Shown here piece by piece: positions 43,610 through 49,298 of a stretch of 49,298 nucleotides of DNA. The notes beneath the pieces were generated by a model. That model worked only from the letters and a program-made list of their open reading frames with translations, did not search any database and had not been told where the DNA came from. Origin of the DNA: CAZHCA01 sp964530825. Lineage in GTDB: Bacteria > Bacteroidota > Bacteroidia > Chitinophagales > Saprospiraceae. Position numbers and translations under genes: made by a program. Position 1 is the first letter of the stretch. The number at the start of each line of letters is the position of its first letter. The stretch lies in assembly GCA_964530825.1 (NCBI GenBank), contig CAZHCA010000033.1, forward strand, positions 1 to 49,298, in the 5' to 3' direction.

Positions 43610-44479
43610 CTATCGATTGTTTTCTTGGACCAACTGGCCTTCTGCCGGTTGAAATCCCTGCAGCCAGGGTTTCCACCGAAAGGGGCAAAGGGTGTAGTGC
43701 TGCACCTCCCGCATCTCTTTGCCGAAGAAAAGTATGCCCAAGTCAAATAACTCCACGGAACAACGGACTTCAGGGCGTTGACGTATGCGCTCCCAAGCCC
43801 GGTACATGCCATTCGACCAGTGAATGTCGGCGATCAGGAAAATACTTTCTTGCCGCCGGTGTGGGAGGCAACGATCGATGTATTCCTCGGTGCGTTCCGG
43901 ATGATGGTCCCCGTCAATAAAAAGTAAATCAATCGTATCAAACTGACTCAGGGCCTGGGGCAGGCCGGTTCGAAAGGGTAGGGGAAGGAGTTCAATTCGT
44001 TGGTCGCTGAAATAGCGGAAATTAATCTTTGCCAACTCGGCTGTTTGCGGGCACCCCTCGATGGTGATTAGTTTTGCTCCAGGCGCTGCCAAGGAAAGAT
44101 ATAGGGTAGATAGCCCAAAAGAAGTACCCAGCTCCAAAATGGAGTCGGGCCGGTAGTGCTTGGCGAGCCGGAACAAAAATTCACCGCGCTTTCGAGGAGA
44201 AGCACTATGCCGTGTAATATCACCAACGGTGCGCACTTTGGCCTGATTGACTTTGGATCCTGCCCCGTAATCGGTAACCTGAATGGTGGTGGTTTCTCGT
44301 AAGAGCTTTTTCCGCAAAACGGCCAGCATTTGGAAGCAATAATACTGCCGGCTATCTTCCAAAACATTTTCTATAAATGCATAGACCGCAGGAGAATGAA
44401 CCTGATACTTGGTTCGGGCCCGAAAATAGTACTTGAGAAAGCGTTTGCCCTGGCGCCATTTAACTGATAAATGGGTCAT
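43610..44479 (-). CDS. Class I SAM-dependent methyltransferase
   Basis: A 289-residue methyltransferase with motif I in ILELGTSFGLSTLYLSLA and the acidic post-I strand KLITIEGCPQTAELA, then DLLFIDGDHHPERTEEYID (motif IV region) and FLIADIHWSN. The N-terminal helical cap (about 1-105) is variable. The fold resembles the O-methyltransferase/COG4122 group; the acceptor cannot be inferred. The start at 44479 is chosen because MTHLSVKWRQGKRF opens the conserved region; the codon at 44545 adds 22 low-complexity residues. Its stop codon abuts that of ompH with no intergenic base. Confidence 0.82.
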   Translation of the reverse strand: MTHLSVKWRQGKRFLKYYFRARTKYQVHSPAVYAFIENVLEDSRQYYCFQMLAVLRKKLLRETTTIQVTDYGAGSKVNQAKVRTVGDITRHSASPRKRGEFLFRLAKHYRPDSILELGTSFGLSTLYLSLAAPGAKLITIEGCPQTAELAKINFRYFSDQRIELLPLPFRTGLPQALSQFDTIDLLFIDGDHHPERTEEYIDRCLPHRRQESIFLIADIHWSNGMYRAWERIRQRPEVRCSVELFDLGILFFGKEMREVQHYTLCPFRWKPWLQGFQPAEGQLVQENNR

Positions 44480-44721
44480 GTAGCAAAGGTAACTAATCGA
44501 AGTGGAGGGCGACAAATCAGAATTCCACGAATTTACCGAATCCATCGACGAAAAGTATTGCCAATATTGGCGTAATCAGTAGTTTTGTAATGTATATGCG
44601 TTATCTACCTACCTAATCCTTTCGGAAAATACGTTCTAGCCTTTGATTGCGTTGTTTTAAAATCGAGCCTGCTTGTGTTGGCAAGCGGTGCGAACAGTTT
44701 TACCAGATCAAAAAATAGTTT

Positions 44722-46404
44722 ATGTACGCTAAGCAATTAGGAATTATCTTACTTACGCTGGTACTCAGCATTGGATTGAAAGCCCAGCGCGCTCCCGAAA
44801 ATTGGTTCCATCTCGATATGGAAACGGACGGCTACCCGGGCGTGCGCTCGGAGCAGCTTTACCAAAAATTAAATAACAGAAAAGGCCAACCGGTAATTGT
44901 AGCCGTGATCGACTCCGGAGTCGATGTCGAACACGAAGACCTGGATGAAGTGCTATGGATAAATAAAGACGAAATACCGGGTAATGGCAGAGACGATGAT
45001 AATAATGGGTACATAGACGATATCCACGGTTGGAACTTCATCGGCAACCCAAACGGCGAAAACGTTTCTTTTGATACCTACGAAGTAACCCGTACCTACC
45101 GCAAATACAAAGAGCAGTTCGAAGGTAAAGACCGGGAAGATATCAAGAAAAAGAATCGAGAAACCTACGATCGCTGGAAGGATGCTAAAGAAACGGTTGA
45201 GAAAAAACAAAAGCAACTGGCGCCCCAGGTGGAAGTCTACCGGCCGGTTTATAATGCGATCATTCAATTGCGCGAAGCCATCGATAAGCCCTCAGAAGAA
45301 ATAACCATAGAGGATATCGAAGCGGTACAAACCGAGACGAATGATCCGGAAGTCCGCCGGGCCGCTCAGGTGGCGCAAAGCATTCTACCGCAGGTCAATA
45401 ATAACTTCGCACAACTGGAAAAAGAACTCAAAGGAGCAGCCGAGTATTTTGTGCGCCAGTACGACTACAACTACAATCCTGATTTTTACTCGCGCGAAAT
45501 CGTCAACGACGACTACGGCAACCCCTACGAAAAAGGCTATGGAAACAATGACTATGAAGGACCGGATGCCGATCATGGAACCCACGTAGCCGGTATCGTC
45601 GCCGCCGAGCGGAATAATGAAATCGGAATCGACGGAATCGCCAACAACGTCCGTATCATGACCGTTCGTGCCGTCCCTGACGGTGACGAACGCGATAAAG
45701 ACGTTGCCAATGCGATTATTTACGCTGTCGATAATGGCGCCAAAGTGATCAATATGAGCTTCGGTAAGGGCTGGTCGCCTCGCAAGAATGTCGTGGATAA
45801 AGCGGTTAAATACGCCGCTAAAAACGATGTGCTAATTGTGCATGCAGCCGGTAATGATGGTAAAGAAAACCAATTTGACAACAATTATCCCAACGATCAA
45901 TACTTGAAAAAAGGCCTATTCGGACCTAAAAACGCTCCCAACTGGATTGAAGTAGGTGCTCTGAACTGGGAGGGTGGCGAAAATCTGGCGGCTAACTTCT
46001 CCAACTTCAGCCAGGACAAGGTTGATATTTTCGCTCCCGGAGTGGATATTTATTCGACGACACCGGATAATACTTATGAATTTTTTCCGGGTACCTCCAT
46101 GGCAGCTCCCATGGTAGCTGGCGCTGCCGCTATGCTGCGTTCATACTTTCCTGATCTCACCGCCGAACAGGTTAAAGCGGTGCTGATGGAATCGGCCCGG
46201 AAAATCGATGAGCAGGTGCGCCGACCCGGCGAGGGGGACCTGGTTCCTTTCCGTACCCTGAGCGTTTCTGGTGGAATACTCGACCTAGCTACTGCCTTCG
46301 AAATCGCTGCGCAAACGAAAGGTAAAAACAAAAAGAATCCACGCTATTTTGGCCCCGGCGCCATTGAATACCAGCCGGAAACGAAAGAGCAGACGGTGCC
46401 GTAG
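44722..46404 (+). CDS. Secreted subtilisin-like serine protease (S8)
   Basis: A 560-residue exported protease. Signal peptide residues 1-22 (...GLKAQ). The S8 triad is complete: Asp64 in VAVIDSGVD, His285 in DADHGTHVAGIVAA and Ser459 in PGTSMAAPMVAG, with oxyanion Asn378 in HAAGNDG. The Asp-His spacing is about 220 residues instead of the usual 30-40. The extra segment (about 110-275) is highly charged and helical, with coiled-coil character (KYKEQFEGKDREDIKKK, EKKQKQLAPQVEVYRP). There is no recognisable C-terminal sorting domain; it ends soon after the catalytic fold. A periplasmic or released protease is likely. Confidence 0.93.
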   Translation: MYAKQLGIILLTLVLSIGLKAQRAPENWFHLDMETDGYPGVRSEQLYQKLNNRKGQPVIVAVIDSGVDVEHEDLDEVLWINKDEIPGNGRDDDNNGYIDDIHGWNFIGNPNGENVSFDTYEVTRTYRKYKEQFEGKDREDIKKKNRETYDRWKDAKETVEKKQKQLAPQVEVYRPVYNAIIQLREAIDKPSEEITIEDIEAVQTETNDPEVRRAAQVAQSILPQVNNNFAQLEKELKGAAEYFVRQYDYNYNPDFYSREIVNDDYGNPYEKGYGNNDYEGPDADHGTHVAGIVAAERNNEIGIDGIANNVRIMTVRAVPDGDERDKDVANAIIYAVDNGAKVINMSFGKGWSPRKNVVDKAVKYAAKNDVLIVHAAGNDGKENQFDNNYPNDQYLKKGLFGPKNAPNWIEVGALNWEGGENLAANFSNFSQDKVDIFAPGVDIYSTTPDNTYEFFPGTSMAAPMVAGAAAMLRSYFPDLTAEQVKAVLMESARKIDEQVRRPGEGDLVPFRTLSVSGGILDLATAFEIAAQTKGKNKKNPRYFGPGAIEYQPETKEQTVP

Positions 46405-46415
46405 TGAAGTGATGT

Positions 46416-46448
46416 GGGATAAGGGATAAGTTTCCTATCCCTTATCCC
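46416..46448. terminator. Perfect 13-bp inverted repeat between convergent genes
   Basis: GGGATAAGGGATA (46416-46428) and TATCCCTTATCCC (46436-46448) are exactly complementary around AGTTTCC. They lie between the stop codons of the S8 protease and DUF721 genes. There is no T-run on either side, so it is not a standard intrinsic terminator, but a bidirectional transcription or RNA-end signal is likely. Confidence 0.55.
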
Positions 46449-46453
46449 TCCCG

Positions 46454-46744
46454 CTATCGCACCACAACTTCCAGCAAGTAGTCTTCTCCTAGGGCCTCGT
46501 TGAGGTTGCGGCGAATCATTTCGCGGTTTACACTGAGTTCCTGGCGAAGTGGGGCGGAATCGATACGCAGGTATAACACCCGCCGCCGGATGCTGAAGTC
46601 CCGCGTGTAATTGAGAATTAGTGGGTTCATCTGTTCTTTCCAAATTTCTTTTATACGTACTTCACTCAGGCGACCTTTTAAACGATAATGCTCGACCATA
46701 GCGTGGAGCGCTTCTTTGAGGGTATTGATGTTGCGTTCGCTCAT
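46454..46744 (-). CDS. DUF721 family protein (DciA-related)
   Basis: A 96-residue DUF721 protein. Features are the N-terminal helix TLKEALHAMVEHYRLKGRLSEVRIKEIWKEQ, followed by the beta-rich RRVLYLRIDSAPLRQELSVNREMIRRNLNEALG. The domain is related to DciA, the ancestral loader/operator of the DnaB helicase, and to a KH-like fold. It lies directly downstream of recF, 9 nt away on the same strand, as in many Bacteroidota, so a DNA-replication or repair link is likely (inference). The ATG at 46744 is used; the TTG two codons upstream is less likely. Confidence 0.88.
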   Translation of the reverse strand: MSERNINTLKEALHAMVEHYRLKGRLSEVRIKEIWKEQMNPLILNYTRDFSIRRRVLYLRIDSAPLRQELSVNREMIRRNLNEALGEDYLLEVVVR

Positions 46745-46753
46745 GAGCAATAG

Positions 46754-47860
46754 TTAAATTGGAAAGACTCGACCGTTCTCAACGGCAACAAGGTGAAAAT
46801 CGGTGGTCAGTGCGCTGATGGTTTCCCGGGCACGCCTGCTATCGGTATCGGTAAGGAAAAGCTGACCGAAATCGCCCTCCAGCAACAATTGCAGCAGCTG
46901 CTTGACCCTTTCCTGATCTAATTTATCAAAGATATCGTCGAGGAGCAAGAGCGGATATTGCCCACTGTGGGTTTTAAGTACTTCGTATTGAGCGAGCTTA
47001 AGCGCCAGAATAAAGGATTTCAGCTGCCCTTGCGAAGCAAGTCGCTTCAGCGGGTGGTCGCCCAGTTGGAAAATGAAATCATCGCGGTGAATACCACCAG
47101 TGGTGCGCTGCAACAGGCGATCCTTCTCTCGGTGCCTCTGCATGAGATCGAGGAAGTCCACCTCGGACAGTTGCGAACGGTACGTGACCGATACTGCTTC
47201 GTGGCCCCCACAGATACGCTCGTGATATGCCAGGAAAGGCATACGGAAATCGGCTGTAAATTTCTCACGTGTCGTAAAAATATGCTGTGCAGGTTCTACC
47301 ATCTGCCGGTCGTATACCTCGAGTAATGGATCGGCTGCTGCGGTTCGATTATCGGACTGTTTAAGCAGGGCGTTACGCTGGCGCAACAGGCGGTTGTATT
47401 GCAGGAGTGCCTCCAGGTAGGAGCGGTCGATCTGGCTGAGGGTATTATCGATAAATCGCCGGCGGACCTCGCTTCCCTCGGTGGCGATCTGAGTATCATC
47501 GGGAGCTACAAAAACAACCGGCAACAGACCTACGTGCTCAGAAAGGCGGGGGTAAGGCAACTGGTTCTTTTCGAAAATTTTTGTGCGCGGAGGCTGCACC
47601 TTAGCTACGATCTGGTGCCGCCCGGTATTAGCTGAGAAATAGCCCTCCAAACGAAAGAAATCAGCCCCGTGCTGGACCACGGCTGAATCGGGAACGGAAA
47701 AGTGGCTTTTGCACATGCATAAGTAATAGATAGCATCCAGCAAATTGGTCTTACCCATGCCGTTTTTCCCCACCAGTCCGTTTAGACGCGGGCTGCACGC
47801 CAAATCAGCTAACGTATAATTTTTGAAATGTCGGACCTTGATCCTTTCAAGTATTGGCAT
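46754..47860 (-). CDS. recF: DNA replication/repair protein RecF
   Basis: A 368-residue SMC-like ATPase that loads RecA on gapped DNA with RecO and RecR. Walker A GKNGMGKTNLLDAIYYL (Lys37), the signature region KRLASQGQLKSFILALKLAQ, and Walker B PLLLLDDIFDKLD followed by the D-loop are all present. Length is normal. It is co-directional with, and 9 nt before, the DUF721 gene, and divergent from pdhA across 161 nt. Confidence 0.96.
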   Translation of the reverse strand: MPILERIKVRHFKNYTLADLACSPRLNGLVGKNGMGKTNLLDAIYYLCMCKSHFSVPDSAVVQHGADFFRLEGYFSANTGRHQIVAKVQPPRTKIFEKNQLPYPRLSEHVGLLPVVFVAPDDTQIATEGSEVRRRFIDNTLSQIDRSYLEALLQYNRLLRQRNALLKQSDNRTAAADPLLEVYDRQMVEPAQHIFTTREKFTADFRMPFLAYHERICGGHEAVSVTYRSQLSEVDFLDLMQRHREKDRLLQRTTGGIHRDDFIFQLGDHPLKRLASQGQLKSFILALKLAQYEVLKTHSGQYPLLLLDDIFDKLDQERVKQLLQLLLEGDFGQLFLTDTDSRRARETISALTTDFHLVAVENGRVFPI

Positions 47861-48021
47861 GAGCGCTTTTAAAAGAATATATTATCTCAACAAGGGTAGC
47901 GAGCAACCTGTTGTTAAGGGAAAAAAGGGGAAGTTTCCTTAGATTTCTCTTATCTTTCTCCCGCATATTATGATGGGCGCATTGGCTACCAGCGCTCCGA
48001 AAATCCGAAAAAATATTGTGA

Positions 48022-49059
48022 ATGGATACAGCGACCCAAAAAAAGCAAAAGTCCTCTGGACGCAAAAAGAAACCTACCTATAGCAAAGAGCAATATCTGC
48101 AATGGTACGAAATGATGGTGCGCATTCGACGTTTTGAAGAGCGTGCGCTAATGGCTTACGGACAGCAGAAGATCCGTGGTTTTTGCCACGTGTACATCGG
48201 CCAGGAAGCTGTAGCGGCCGGCATCGAATCGGCCATTACGCCCCAGGATGCCATCGCAACTGCTTACCGCCAGCACGGTACGGCTATCGGTCGCGGCATT
48301 TCCACCAAGGAGGCTATGGCTGAGCTTTACGGTAAAATTACCGGGGTGGTAAAGGGTAAAGGAGGCTCTATGCACTTCTTTTCTAAAAAGCATCGCTATT
48401 TTGGCGGTAACGGTATAGTAGGTGCCCAAATTCCCATCGGTACCGGAATCGCTCTGGCCGAGCAATACAAAGGAACCGAAAACATCTGCGTAACGATGTT
48501 CGGCGATGGTGCCGCCCGCCAAGGTTCGCTCCACGAATCCTTTAATATGGCTATGCTTTGGAAGCTTCCCGTACTGTATATCTGTGAAAACAACGGATAT
48601 GCTATGGGTACTTCTGTTTCACGTACTTCGAATGTAACGGAAATCTACAAATTAGGTCTGGCCTACGATATGCCCAGCGAAGCAGTTGACGGCATGAGTC
48701 CCGAACCCGTGCATGAAGCCGTTTCGAAGGCCGTCGAACACATTCGCGGTGGCAAAGGGCCATACTTCCTGGAAATCCGTACCTACCGTTATAAAGGGCA
48801 CTCCGTCTCGGACCCAGCCAAGTACCGCACCAAAGAGGAGGTGCAGGAGTACAAGGATCGCGACCCGATAAAAATTACCGAGGAAACCATGCTCAAGAAT
48901 AAGTTCGCGACTGAAGAAGAAATTAAGGAAATCCAGGATCGGATCAAAGGCGAAATCAAAGAGGCAATGGATTTTGCCGAGCAGTCTGACCTGCCCGACC
49001 CCAAACTACTCTACGAAGATAATTATCTGCAGAAGGATTATCCTTTCATTCGGGATTGA
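48022..49059 (+). CDS. pdhA: Pyruvate dehydrogenase E1 component, alpha subunit
   Basis: A 345-residue thiamin-diphosphate-dependent E1-alpha that decarboxylates pyruvate within the PDH complex. YEMMVRIRRFEERA and GFCHVYIGQEAVAAG begin the fold; TAYRQHGTAIGRG, KGGSMHFF and the TPP motif GDGAARQGSLHESFNMAMLWKLPVLYICENN are complete, followed by RTYRYKGHSVSDPAKYRTKEE with the phosphorylation-loop-like HSVSDP. A basic N-terminal extension of about 20 residues is present. The E1-beta partner is not adjacent in the window; a terminator follows. Confidence 0.96.
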   Translation: MDTATQKKQKSSGRKKKPTYSKEQYLQWYEMMVRIRRFEERALMAYGQQKIRGFCHVYIGQEAVAAGIESAITPQDAIATAYRQHGTAIGRGISTKEAMAELYGKITGVVKGKGGSMHFFSKKHRYFGGNGIVGAQIPIGTGIALAEQYKGTENICVTMFGDGAARQGSLHESFNMAMLWKLPVLYICENNGYAMGTSVSRTSNVTEIYKLGLAYDMPSEAVDGMSPEPVHEAVSKAVEHIRGGKGPYFLEIRTYRYKGHSVSDPAKYRTKEEVQEYKDRDPIKITEETMLKNKFATEEEIKEIQDRIKGEIKEAMDFAEQSDLPDPKLLYEDNYLQKDYPFIRD

Positions 49060-49118
49060 TAATTGTCCAGGACAGCTAACCACCCCTTTGGAATACTGCA
49101 GGCAGGTGGCTACAGGAA

Positions 49119-49157
49119 GCACGGTTTTTGCCACAATGCAAAAGCCGTACTTTTTTT
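49119..49157 (+). terminator. Intrinsic terminator of pdhA
   Basis: GCACGGTTTTTGC (49119-49131) pairs with GCAAAAGCCGTAC (49138-49150), with one mismatch and one wobble, followed by seven Ts. Confidence 0.8.
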
Positions 49158-49298
49158 GGGTCCAACCTACTCCTTTCCGGGGTTGACCTGGTAAAAAAAA
49201 AGCATGGTTGATGGTCTTTTTTTGACTTGAGAAAGTACCTTTACCCTACTCTACCCTACTAAAAATCGGGTAGCGGTAAATTATTAGGATTGATCTGT

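Noticed and set aside
9645..49099. CCTTTGGAATACTGC occurs exactly twice, at 9645-9659 and 49085-49099, each shortly after a stop codon.
   Set aside because: A 15-bp match within 49 kb is expected about once by chance; there is no flanking similarity.
49221..49243. TTTG...TACCTTTA as a promoter for a gene beyond the window.
   Set aside because: The 11-nt spacer is too short for the Bacteroidota -33/-7 pair, and the downstream gene is not visible.

Overview
The window looks like a chromosomal segment of a marine or environmental Bacteroidota, most likely a Saprospiria/Lewinella-type organism (inference). The evidence is a T9SS C-terminal sorting domain on a giant CHRD protein, the cluster DUF1573 lipoprotein - yajC - ybbR, a carboxyspermidine-type polyamine pair (dehydrogenase plus NspC), OmpH/Skp-like and SusE/T9SS-style secreted proteins, A-rich leaders in place of Shine-Dalgarno sequences, and a TAnnTTTG-like -7 box before ompH. 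No rRNA, tRNA, CRISPR array, insertion sequence or prophage was seen.

Layout. 0-4.2 kb: small secreted protein, TerC-family membrane protein, small coiled-coil protein, and a translationally coupled YdbS/YdbT-like PH-domain pair. 4.3-10.5 kb: secreted CocE-type hydrolase, outer-membrane beta-barrel, Crp/Fnr regulator, DinB-like protein, hemolysin-III/PAQR protein, 1-Cys peroxiredoxin. 10.5-12.0 kb: a heavily decayed gluzincin metalloprotease pseudogene. 12.1-15.1 kb: a single-domain voltage-gated cation channel with a TVEGW filter, a DEDDh exonuclease, and glutamate dehydrogenase. 15.2-19.7 kb (minus strand): aroK - DUF429 (RNase H-fold) - a 1063-residue ClpA-like AAA+ protein whose C-terminus reads like a class-I release factor that has lost its GGQ domain. 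19.7-27.6 kb: GH15 glycosidase, DUF1573-yajC-ybbR, a gene-poor stretch, then polyamine synthesis coupled to prmC. 27.6-34.2 kb: AsmA-like giant, OmpA-type protein, truncated Crp-like gene, MATE pump. 34.5-37.8 kb: secreted cupredoxin + six CHRD repeats + T9SS tail. 37.9-38.4 kb: a decayed DHFR-family pseudogene. 38.6-49.3 kb: RND efflux pair, OmpH, methyltransferase, subtilase, DUF721-recF, pdhA.

Most genes are ordinary housekeeping and envelope functions. Envelope work dominates: two efflux systems (MATE, and RND without its TolC), AsmA, OmpA, OmpH, a beta-barrel, and secreted hydrolases. The most unusual item is the Clp/release-factor fusion. It has a degenerate first AAA+ module, an intact second one, an altered ClpP-docking loop and a GGQ-less release-factor tail, which suggests (inference) a ribosome- or nascent-chain-directed unfoldase. 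The second is the ion channel, whose filter glycine matches what is reported for a native prokaryotic calcium channel. The window also carries three broken genes among intact neighbours, a sign of ongoing gene loss.
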